Source: Pinus tabuliformis | Lineage: Eukaryota; Streptophyta; Pinopsida; Pinales; Pinaceae | Direction: 5' to 3' | Assembly: GCA_031772625.1 (NCBI GenBank) | Contig: CM062816.1 | Coordinates: 1,674,581,633 to 1,674,645,632 of the forward strand | Length of the DNA stretch: 64,000 bases | Shown here: piece after piece, positions 21,641-31,460 of the stretch | Numbering within the stretch: position 1 is the first letter of the stretch | Layout: each line of letters opens with the position of its first letter | Translations under genes and position numbers: made by a program | Notes under the pieces: generated by a model | Databases searched by the model: none | Seen by the model: the letters and a program-made list of their open reading frames with translations, nothing else | What the model was told of the DNA's origin: nothing

Positions 21641-23034
21641 TTTTTCTGTTTCATCATAATTTTGGATCACCCTCACTATTTAGTAATCATCATTATATTC
21701 TCTTTGCTCAAGACAATCTAATTAAGCATCCCAACATCAAAATCTCACTTATACATATTGAAATGCAATCTATACTCAATAGACAAATATCTACTTCAAC
21801 ATGAAGTTTCCAAACTTTCGTAGAATAACACCACTTACAAGGTATATTTAATCTCGCTTCAGGTATCACACTTTAGTTGCATCCTTTGTTTCTAGTTACT
21901 CCCAATGCACTACACCAGTAACACTCTGCAAAGATTGTTAGTAGTATTTTTGTTAGCAGATCAACGAAAAAGATACTTTCCCAATTGGTGACAATGTAGC
22001 CTAACAAAAATGAAAACAAGAAGAAATGTGCTAGAAAAAATTATGATCTTCAACAATACTTTTCAGATCTACAAAGACAATGTCATCGAGCCCTACAAAA
22101 GAACTTACAAACACCGAAAAATATATTCAAAAAGGAAAGACAAGGAATCCAATGGAAAGAAATTGATTTTTATTATAGATGAAAACACCTGGAGGAGTAG
22201 AACATAGACATTATTTTGTAATGTCCTCGTCCATAGGAAGGTTCTTTGGAGTTCCGACACTTCCTGTTGTTTCTTTCTCTCTCTCTTTCTTGTTTCAAAT
22301 GGTCAAACAAAGAATGATGGTTCAACTCAATGTCGATATCTTGTGAGTAATGAGAACAATGTGACAATTATGATAATGATCATCTGTAGAGAGTGAGGGG
22401 AAAACCTCTATATTTATAATAAAATGATAAGGTAGATCTAGATCTAGTCAAACACAAAAAAGATTATTAGACCAAATGAAGACCTAAATTTTAAGACTAC
22501 TTTATTATATTTAAGAGAGGACAATATTAATGGAACGGTCAAAAATATATATTTAGTGAACTAACAAAAAAATAATGATTAATTGATTTAATTAAGAAAA
22601 ACGGTGAAAATAATTAATTAATAAAAAGTGATTTATTAATTCCTTACAAGAGATATGGTCAAGGTGAGTTAGAAGTAATTAATAAATAGTGATTTAATAA
22701 TTGTTTCATAGGAGAAATGTGTGAATATTAAGGAATAATAAATAAATAATGGTTTATTTAATTATTAATATGGAAGGGTAACAATATTTTTAATTTTACA
22801 CAAAATAGGTAAATATGAAAATAAAATGAAACTAATTAAATGAATTTTTTGGGTTATTTTCAAGTGGTTAAATAAAAATAACTTAGGGAAAGTGGTTCTT
22901 TAAACTATTTCCTAAGGTGAAAGTGGATTTTAATATGTAAAACGTATACTACATGGTGTATTTCATTTATCCTAATGGAAAATGGCTAGGTAATCACTTT
23001 TTAGGTGATAACAAATATTCTAGAAGAACTTTAC
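21641..23034. other. AT-rich sequence without recognisable genes
   Basis: No coding similarity is visible. A loosely repeated phrase around 22600-22760 (TTAATTAATAAAAAGTGATTTATTAATTCC, then AATTAATAAATAGTGATTTAATAATTG, then AATAAATAATGGTTTATTTAATTA) suggests two or three degenerate copies of a ~70 bp unit. The stretch may be an old element or unique host DNA. It ends at the A' LTR. Confidence 0.4.
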
Positions 23035-23293
23035 TATAACAACCCTGGTGAAAATTTCATGTAATAAAACTTAAAAACAATAACCACAGTTGATGGGACA
23101 CTTATTCCAAGATGAATTTTGGGCAAGACATCGTAGGGGGTGTTCATTTGGATGTTTATGGCTAAGGAAATTGCAAAGGCAATGGAAAAGGCCTTTGGAA
23201 AGGAAAAACGACATTTTTGGCACATTTACTTATGAAAATAATGGAAATTAGGAGAAAATGAAGGTGAAAGGTCACAGGTTGCATGTGAGGAGG
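23035..23293 (+). repeat. Element A' 5' LTR, first part
   Basis: It starts TATAACAACCCTGGTGAAAA; the terminal TG has become TA when compared with the A LTR. It matches the reverse complement of 16750-17019. It is interrupted at 23293 by element D and resumes at 46814. Confidence 0.8.
23289..23293. repeat. Target-site duplication of element D, left copy (ggagg)
   Basis: ggagg is repeated exactly at 46814-46818. The A' LTR is continuous across the two flanks: compare the A LTR near 16750, where TCCTC joins ATGCAACT on one side and CAATTTCC on the other. Confidence 0.88.
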
Positions 23294-24346
23294 TGTTGCA
23301 CTAAAAATTGTCACCTTGAAATTATGCAATCTGTGTGAGTCCATTACCACTCATACTTTCCTCCTTTGCAAGTCTAAAGCCTCAGTTCTTCATATCAAGC
23401 TTGAAAATAAGAGAAAGCCCTCAAAAGTCTTTAAAACTCTGGTTCCCCACTTTCTCTTTGCATTACCTGTGGTCCCACACCTAATGGTAATGTCCCCTGT
23501 GCACCTGACCACTCTATCTTTGTGTTATGGGTGTGGACCCCTGTAAAAGTTAAAAAGGAACGAGTACATTCCAAAAAACTCACTTTCAGTCATTTCTAGA
23601 AGCTTCTGGAAGGAATCTTGAGGTGGAAAGTTCGCTCTCTTAAGGTTCATGCATCCCATACCTTAAGGAGCTAACCCCTTGATGTGAGGAGCTTATCCCT
23701 TTGAAGGAGGATTCTACCCCTTCATAGATGGATATGTAACCTCCTCCTCTACACTATAAAATGAAGCATTCAGCTGGTTACTTGGGAGGTTAGAAGCTGA
23801 ATATTTTTGAGGTGAAATTTTGCTGGAACTTATTCTTCTTTAGTTGAGTTTTTATGAGGAGAGATTACATACCTCTAAGATCTCATTTGAAAGAGTGCAA
23901 GGCTTGTCAAAGTAAAGGAAATTCCTATTTCAAACCCCAGGAAGAGCTTGTTCAACATCAAGGCTAAAAAGGTTGTAAGGTTCTTCTACTGCAGAGTTAA
24001 TACAAATAAGTTTTTTTTTCTCAATAAGCTGTTTATTTATGGTTTATTTTATGGATTCCTTGATCACCATAATAGACATGATTTATTATATTTGCTATGT
24101 AGGTGCTATTTAATGTTTGCTTGTTTGAGATTGCAGGTCCTTAAAGATAACTCTTTCGAACAATTGAGGGATGACTACAACAAAGAAGCGTTGGATCTAA
24201 GGTAGGATCTTAACACCTTTATAGTCTTTATTCGTAAATTGCATATGTCTAGAGAAAGATAGATTTGTTTGTCTATTTGTTGCTAGACTATCTTCTGATA
24301 CTAGGGAGATCAGTCTTGTTCGCAAGATCAATTTATCTGGCCAACA
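23294..24346 (+). repeat. Element D 5' LTR
   Basis: It starts TGTTGCACTAAAAATTG and ends GGCCAACA. It matches 45763-46813 over its whole length. A TATAAA motif lies at 23755-23760. Confidence 0.93.
23755..23760 (+). promoter_or_regulatory. TATA-box-like motif in the element D LTR
   Basis: CACTATAAAATGAAGC is identical in both LTR copies (second copy TATAAA at 46225-46230) although nearby bases differ. It is a plausible start-site TATA box for the element transcript. Confidence 0.55.
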
Positions 24347-24347
24347 A

Positions 24348-24367
24348 ATTGGCGACTCCAATGGGGA
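24348..24367 (+). other. Element D primer-binding site
   Basis: AATTGGCGACTCCAATGGGG follows the LTR end directly. From memory this TGGCGACTCCAxTGGGGA type is used by Tat/Ogre elements and pairs with a tRNA-Arg; I could not check the tRNA. The E site (TGGCAACCATACTGGGGA) is related. Confidence 0.65.
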
Positions 24368-26299
24368 AATGAATTTGGTTTTTGGTTTTCCTTTGTTTTG
24401 ACTTGAGAAAATTGTTTTTGTTTCTGGTTTTTGATTGATGTATACTGGTTTGGGTAGTTTTTAAATCTGGGATTATTTTTTGTTTTTTCAAAGTTTTCAG
24501 GGGACCGCACTTTCTCTTCACAGATAGTGCGGGCATCTCCGCACCTTTCCTTTAGTAAATAGAGCGGGACCACACCTGTTACTTCAAGAGCCTTTGGACC
24601 CTGTAAAAGTTTTTGAAAAACCTAAAATACCTTTTTCCAGTTAGGTTTAGGTTTGATTTAGAAGTTTTAGTGTCTACCCAAATCTGTATTTTTCCTGTCA
24701 AAAACCTCTTATGAGCGAGTTTCGATAGTATTTTTGTTTTAGATTATTTTCTAGAAGTTTGCATGCTTGGAGTGATTTTCACTTGGTCTCTGTAGTGACT
24801 CAAAGATCAGAAGCTTGGAAAACCTTAGATCACCCTCGTGTCTTTTTGTCTTCTTGACGAGTCCGACCTAGTTGTGAAATCTATCCTTTGTGAGAAATAG
24901 ATTCAGTTTTCTCGTTGCAAATATTTGAACAAACTTTGTTATAAGTTTTGAATTTGATTTTTACAAAAGAAAACATATTTGGATGTTTTTTGATTGGCTT
25001 GTTATTCTGAACAAATGAATCCTTAGTTTACTGAACAACTAAGTAAAACGTCCTCAAAAAGAATTGAAGCTTTTATTCAATTTAGATTTTAAAGTTTTTA
25101 GATCTCAAAATTAGTTTTGGTAGTTTTGAGTGCTTTTCTAGAACTTGTAGATCTCTTTTGAATCAGATTGTTTTTCTTGTAGTTTCGAGTTTTGAAAAGG
25201 GAAAGGGATTTATTGTGAGCATTCACTATTAGTCTCGTTATGAGTTCTTATTGAAAAAGACAAAAAAGATTTTCTTTTCATTTCCATGTTGAAAGAAAGA
25301 ATTGTTTCTTAAGGAATTGCATTCTCGAACTCTTTCTTTTAGCTAGAATTTCATTGAAAGAAAAATGAATTGCTTATTATTTTAGGTGCATTTTTTAGTG
25401 TTTGGAGTCGAGTCTTCACACCATCAAAGTTTCATCTCCATACCTATTGACTTAAGGAACAACCCATAAAAGCAACGCTGAATTAAAATTGATCTAGTAA
25501 TCTTTTTTATTTCTAGGGCTCTTATCACCAATATAGCTTAGGATAGTATCTTGGAGTAGGGAGTAATTAACTCTCCAAGATAGTTAAAACAAACAAGTAG
25601 ATACATCTTATGGTAGGAAATAAATCCAATTGTAATTGATACATTATGGGAAGCTTCTCTTAAACGAGTCAATCACGAGATCATGTCCGAACCTTTGAGA
25701 CAATCAAGTCTGTTTCATTGGGAAAGATAGAAGATGTGCACGTATTATAAATGGTAAACCTCAGATTAACCATTGTCAAGGAGCCTGGGGTCACTTGTTG
25801 GGAAACCTCAGATTGATCATGTCGAGGAGCCTTCAAGGGGATTGAGCTTTGTTACTCTTCCCTTGCACGTAGATCGGCTTGTAGACTATTCCCCTAGTTG
25901 TATTTGTTGTTGTTGGTAACCTTAGTGTCCATAAACTTAAGATTATTTCCTAAGGTGACGGTGATGGATGGGTCTCACTATACCTAGAGCAGACGTTGAC
26001 TATACTCACTTGGACTCTATGGGGGGTTCTGTTCACTCGAGATGGTTTTGTGAAGAAACTTGTGCCAATATGTTTCATTAAGCAGGTTGTTGGGGTAACT
26101 GTTTCAACCGCCCTTTCTGTATTAAACTTCTACTAAGTTGGATTTCATCACCAACTAGTGTTTTTTGTACGGGAAGTTACTATTTGTGTTTGGTTTGAAC
26201 TCTTATATTTTTTAGGCATGCGATTCAATTGTTTGTTTCTTTAGAGACTTTAAGTGTTTTTATTGAAATTTTCTTTGTTTGTGTGTGCTTAATTAATTT
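24368..26299 (+). other. Element D untranslated leader
   Basis: A T-rich 1.9 kb stretch with no convincing reading frame. Ogre elements can carry an extra ORF upstream of gag; I see none here. A short duplicated phrase, AAACCTCAGATTGA (25757-25810, ATTAACC/ATTGATC versions), is the only local repeat I noticed. Confidence 0.55.
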
Positions 26300-29200
26300 A
26301 GTAGTGGTTGAATTACTGAGACAATCTCATAGACTTCAGGGGAAACCTCTTGAGTATACACCAAGCCAGCTTGAAGGGCTATGAGCTCTTGTATCACCTA
26401 GTGACAGTAGAGTTGGATCACCAAAAGCCAGAGAATCATCTTTAATTGTTCATCCTGATTATCAAATACAAACAACAGAGTCTATTCAAGAGCCAATTTC
26501 ATTTTCCGAAGTTACTGGTAGTATTTCTCCTTCTAGTGAATTAGCTGAAGAACCTGAAATTTCTGAGCCTGACACTGAACCTGCTGTTACTCCAACTTCA
26601 GGATTTTCTTCTCCAGCTTCTAGTAATCCTGGTTCACCTAGGATAAGCAATATCATTACTCAAAATATTCCTTCTGGCCTCATTTCTATTGAAGAACTTG
26701 TTAATCCAGAAGAAGATGTAACTCTTCCCGAAAACCAACAGATTTGAAATTTTACGGAGCGGGAATCAATATTCTACAATCCTTTTAGTTGTGATGCTTG
26801 GTATGTTTCATTGACAATTTTTTTAGAAAACCCGAGTCTTAGTTTTTCACCACCTTTAATTCCTTTTCATCCTACACCAAGAGGTTATTATCCTTCATCG
26901 GTTATGTCAAGACAGTCATCCATGTTTTCCCAAACATTGGAAACATTTTTATCTGGCGGTCCTCCTATTGCTTCGGGGTACCAGTCACTCTCTGGTACTT
27001 TTTTTGGAGCATCTCCTTGACCGATTGAACCAGTGTTATCATCTGGAAGTAATGGAACTCAAGCGTTGAACGCAAAACAAATCCTTATGATGTCTGGTAG
27101 TATTCCAAATCCTCAACCTCAAGGTAGTCAGTTATCGCCTGGGGGGCAACCTCAAGGTAGTCAGTTACCGCCTAGGGGGCAACCCCAAGGTAGTCAGTTA
27201 CCACCTAGGGGGCAACCCCAAGGTAGTCAGTTACTGCCTGAAGGGCTTCTTCAATTTTATCAACCTTTAGGACTGTACATACCCCAAGGTCAACCTCAGA
27301 CTCAGTACATACCTCAATGTCAACCCCAGTTTCAGTACATACCTCAAGGTCAACCCCAGTTTTAGTATGTGCCTCAGGGTTATCAACCCCAAGGTTAGTA
27401 CCCAACTCAAGGTTCCCAACCACCTTCTAGTAAACCATTTTTTCAAGGAGATGGATATGTACCCCTTAATTATTAGCACTATGTTCAACCAGGTTATAGT
27501 CCTCCATATGCACAAGCTTTTGTGGGTCCATACTCCGGAATGAACATGGTGTGGGATCTGTCTCAAACTCAAAAAACTTTGCAGCCTAATGTGCAGTTAC
27601 TTAATCAACCGTACAACCTTTGGTTTCTGGTTCCACCTAGCAACTTGTCCAGCCTACTATTCAAACCCCTGCATCTAGTACAGTTCAGTAGCCTGGGCCT
27701 AGCTCACCTCGTAGTCCACCTCAAACTGCTGCAACTACTGCAACTTTTGTTCAACCTACAACACCTATTTTTGGAGTATCAACAGCTCCGGTTTCTACTA
27801 CCCTTGCATCAGAGCAAATTCCTCAAGTCTCTGTCCCACAGTCAAGACCTACAGTTTAGACTTCAGTCCAAATGCCTATAGGACAAGCTAGTACGATTGC
27901 TACAATTGCCACAAGTCAACCACAATTTATGTATCAACCGTACCAGGACAGTATCAATTCGGTCCTAGTGTAAAAAACCCAATTTATTAGTATCAACCAT
28001 ATCCTGGCTATACTTATTAACACCCTCAACAACCCTAGTTTAGTCCGGTTAATACTACTTTCCCAGGAGGTTATAACATTCCTAATGCAAATCCGATTCC
28101 TAGTTATCCTGGATATCCTCCTCCTGGAACTAGTCTCGCTACTCAAGGTTTCTCAAACCTAACCGTTAGCTACAATTTATTGAAAATTTGGATTTACCTG
28201 ATTTGTCGCGCCTTACGAATGATCCGATTTACTATCTTCCGTATTGGTCGCCAATGCCTAGTAAGTTGCCTAGTGATATCCCAAAATTTGAGGGTAAGTC
28301 AGGAAAGGATCCATCAAATCATGTTATGACTTATCACCTCTGGTGTGCATCTAATTCCATCATTGATGATTCAATTCAATTGTGTCTTTTTCAACAAATT
28401 CTTATTGGTCTTGCCACCAAATGGTACATTGAGTTACCATGAGCGTCTTTTTATAATTTCAATCAGTTAGCCACTGCTTTCTTATCTCATTTTCAATTGC
28501 CTGTCAGATACAAAAATGGCACGGAACTGTTAACTTCACTAAAACAATCCACATCCACATATATTTTTTATCATATTCACGAATGGCGATGTAGAAGGCG
28601 TTTACTGAAAGTTTTCATTCCGGATCAAATTTTAGCTGAATGCTTCATTAAATCATTGTTACCTAAAGTCACTGAAGATGTAGCTAAGGGAGGAGTTGTT
28701 ACTGAAGAGCAAGTCATTTCTCAAGCTCAGTACCTTGACCTCGTCTATACATAGTGAGGTACTTTACATGAAAAAATCCCTTATCTTCCAAAACACGGTC
28801 AAATAACTATAACTCCTTTAGGGTCTCATGATACTGATGGTATGATTGGTTCAGTTAGCACTAAAAGTAAGATAAAATCTTAAAAGAATTCTTCTCCTGT
28901 AATAAATTTACCTGATTCCCCGACAGGAGAGTCTTCTACTGAAATTGTTGCTCACATCCATGTCGTAGAATCATCTATGGCCAAATCAAAATCTGGTAGT
29001 AAAAAGAAGGGGAAGAAGAAAAACAAACGAAATTCAAAAGATAAAACAGATAAAAATGAATCTATTGACAAAAAATGAAAACCTCGTTATCCTTGTTTCA
29101 TTTGTGATGAGGATCATTTTACCAAAGACTACCCACATCAAGCAAAGGTTTCAAAAATCGTTAAAGGTTCTCAAACGCCTGTTGTCTTGAAGGATCCTTT

Positions 29201-29400
29201 TCCTACTCAGGATAGTAGGATGATTGGTTCTTCCTCAAATGCCTCAGAAGAACCCATTATGATGATGTCTCATGTCAAGATTGCGACGTGATCGCAGGAT
29301 TATGGTAGTAAAAATTCTATTGGTGGTAAAGAAGAAAAATCTTCTAATTCAAACACATCAACTACACCTCCTCCTGGTTCCGGTCCAAGATAGATCGAGA
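26300..29400 (+). pseudogene. Element D Gag
   Basis: The start codon is not clear. The translation enters with LRQSHRLQGKPLEYTPSQLE near 26310-26370, a Tat-type N-terminus. A Ser/Glu/Pro-rich region and a Gln/Pro-rich tandem-repeat region (27115-27390) follow. The capsid-like core lies at 28140-28760, with IPKFEGKSGKDPSNHVMTYH, ATKWYIELP and LPVRYKNGTELL. A Lys-rich stretch (KKKGKKKNKRNS) precedes a zinc-knuckle remnant, CFICDEDHFTKDYP (about 29095-29135), of the CX2CX3HX4C type, with the last Cys replaced by Tyr. In-frame stops occur, for example after IELP at 28441. Gag would form particles and bind RNA. Confidence 0.8.
27115..27390 (+). repeat. Tandem repeats in element D gag (4 x 33 bp, then ~30-bp units)
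   Basis: Four 33-bp units begin at 27121, 27154, 27187 and 27220 (AAGGTAGTCAG phase) and encode QPQGSQLPPRG-type peptides. After a short gap, three to four ~30-bp units (27280-27385) encode QYIPQGQPQF-type peptides. Both periods are multiples of three, so the reading frame was kept while units were gained or lost. Confidence 0.9.
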
Positions 29401-30338
29401 AACCCAACCCTGACTTAGTAATAAAAGCGCCTGCTAAAGGTATACTTCGGAAATTAGCTTTCAATCCACATGCAAGAGATACTCAGAATTATAACATTGT
29501 TGAAGATTTAGCTATTTCCCCTTCGGCAATGTCAGCTTTGGAAGTGATGCAATCGTGCCCAGCACAACGTAAATTACTATTGTCTGCTATAGGAGTTGTC
29601 AATATTCAAGAATTGAACCTAATAATCTTCGATTTAGAGTATAGTACACCTCGCCTCCCTCATCAAATGGCTTTCCAGATTCCAGTTTTAGTCAAAAACA
29701 AACCTTGCTTTCGGACTGTGATTGATGAAGGGGCTTCTATGTGTATTATGTCAATCCAATGTTGGAAATCGCTTGGTTCTCCCACACTCAATCAATCTCT
29801 AACAATTCTAAAGGCTTTTGATGGCTGAGGGTTCCATCCTTTTGGTATTTTGCAGGCTTTACCTATAGGGGTCAAAGGCAAAACCGTAAATCTAGATGTG
29901 GAAGTGGTTGATGCCCCTCTAGATTACAGCCTTCTCCTGGGTTGCAGTTGGTCTTATGCTATGACTACTATTGTTTCATCACTCTTTCGGCTTATCAAGT
30001 TTCCTCATAAATGAAAGATCGTTACGCTAGACAAGCTAACTTATTTCTCATCCGACCCAGCCTCTTCAGATAGTATTCAACACATGGGTAAAATGACTAT
30101 CCCTTATAAGGATGTTGGTGTAGGTTTGGTTAAAGATTCTGGTTTACTAGGAAAGTTTTCCTTCCCTCCTCCTAATGTATCGCCTTCTATTGCAACTATT
30201 CTTATGATTTCATCGAATACTATTACTTTTGATGATCCTTGGATCGTACCTTCAAATTCTGAGGTGGATTCATTTGGTGGCGTGATGACTTTGAGTCCCT
30301 TTGAAATTACATATCAGGTTGTACAGTCATTTTTTCAT
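29401..30338 (+). pseudogene. Element D aspartic protease
   Basis: It contains ARDTQNYNIVEDLAISPSAM and ALEVMQSCPAQRKLLLSAIG, the conserved Tat spacer. The protease domain follows, with TVIDEGASMCIMSIQCW (Asp with EGA in place of the usual S/T-G), GFHPFGILQALPIGVKGKTV and APLDYSLLLG. Stops occur after KAFDG (29826) and after KFPHK (30012). The protease would cut Gag-Pol. Element E interrupts the frame after SFFHP at 30343, and the peptide continues at 38387 (YSTEID). E has a nearly parallel protease. Confidence 0.82.
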
Positions 30339-30343
30339 CCCTA
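30339..30343. repeat. Target-site duplication of element E, left copy (cccta)
   Basis: cccta is repeated exactly at 38382-38386. Removing E and one copy restores the D frame ...FFHPYSTEID. Confidence 0.9.
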
Positions 30344-31444
30344 TGTTGTGGGGAAAAATGCCTATTTAGGACGATCCTATCCACCTAAGGTGTGACAGCG
30401 CCTTAGCAACAAACGAATACAGCTATCATGATTTCTTCCTTTATGAAATATGAAAGAGAGGAGATCGGCAGACTTACCGTTGTCTTCCGGTTGTCCCTCG
30501 AACTAGATCCTCTTCTCTTTGTGTGTCCACAGCTACTTGCCTCCTCGCTTGATCAAGAGAACAACTACTTGAATCCCACGAGATCACAAGAGAACAGCTA
30601 CCTGTGACAAGAGAACAACTACTTGCAACAAGAGAAGAACACAATACAAAGGCAAATACACATATTCATAAATGATTCAGGATTAGAAGTAAATCAAATA
30701 TACTAATGCAATCATACAAAATATACCAGCATATAGGAAAGAATCAAGATAGCTTTATTGAAAGTAACAGGATTCAGGAAGAGATACAACCCATAGGGCT
30801 CCAACCCAGCATCTCCTTCCCAGCAGAATGGAATTCCTTCTTCAGCTCCTTTCAAAGCATAACACACCCAATGTTTCTAGCCACAAACCAACAACAATTC
30901 TTTGCAAATACCAAATTCCAGCCTCCCCTGACCTCATGGAGAGAGATCTATATATAGGGATATTGGAGAGAGGATGAGTCAGCTTGAGACTGGTCTGAGA
31001 CTGACTAGTGTCCTCTCCCACTTCAGTTCTTGAGTCCACTTGGAGGTTCTTGCTTCCACTTGGAGATTTGGAACCTCTTACTCATCACCAGTCGAATTCC
31101 CTGATCCAAGTGTCATTTTGGAAGCTTCCTGGGCATTGACACCTTGAGGAATGACTCTGCCACTTGTCCAAACTCGCTCAGCGCAGGTAGCCTTCTTTGC
31201 AGTTGACATTCAATGCAGGTAGACAGTGGAGCAGTTGACATTCAGCGCATATGCTCAGTGGAGCAGTTGACATGATCCAGAATTGCCTTGTTTTGAGTGT
31301 TTTCAGGTGGAGAACTTTTGTGAATTGCTGTGGTTACTTTGCCTTGTTCCTCTAGCGTTAGGAACAACATGTTTAGGGACTTTGGATCCCTTGATTATTG
31401 ACATTTCATGCTCAGTGATGCCAGGCACAAAAATGTCTATAACA
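30344..31444 (-). repeat. Element E 3' LTR (left copy)
   Basis: It matches 37279-38381 almost base for base. The 83-codon open frame at 30706-30957 is repeated as 37643-37894. It simply reflects the LTR sequence and is not considered a gene. Confidence 0.95.
30948..30957 (-). promoter_or_regulatory. Palindromic TATA-like motif in the element E LTR
   Basis: CTATATATAG reads the same on both strands and is present in both LTRs (second copy 37885-37894). It could place a TATA box for the minus-strand transcript. Function is inferred. Confidence 0.4.
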
Positions 31445-31460
31445 GTTGCCCCCTAAAGTA
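31445..31460 (-). other. Element E polypurine tract
   Basis: On the minus strand ACTTTAGGGGGCAAC ends at the LTR start. The first 14 bases are identical to the polypurine tract of D (45747-45760, ACTTTAGGGGGCAA). Confidence 0.85.

Noticed and set aside
27205..27423. Antisense open frames over the D gag repeats.
   Set aside because: They are mirror frames of an in-frame tandem repeat whose plus-strand reading fits the gag frame.
30706..30957. An 83-codon open frame found twice (also 37643-37894), looking like a duplicated small gene.
   Set aside because: Both copies lie at the same place in the two LTRs of element E, so the repeat is the LTR itself. The frame has no recognisable domain.
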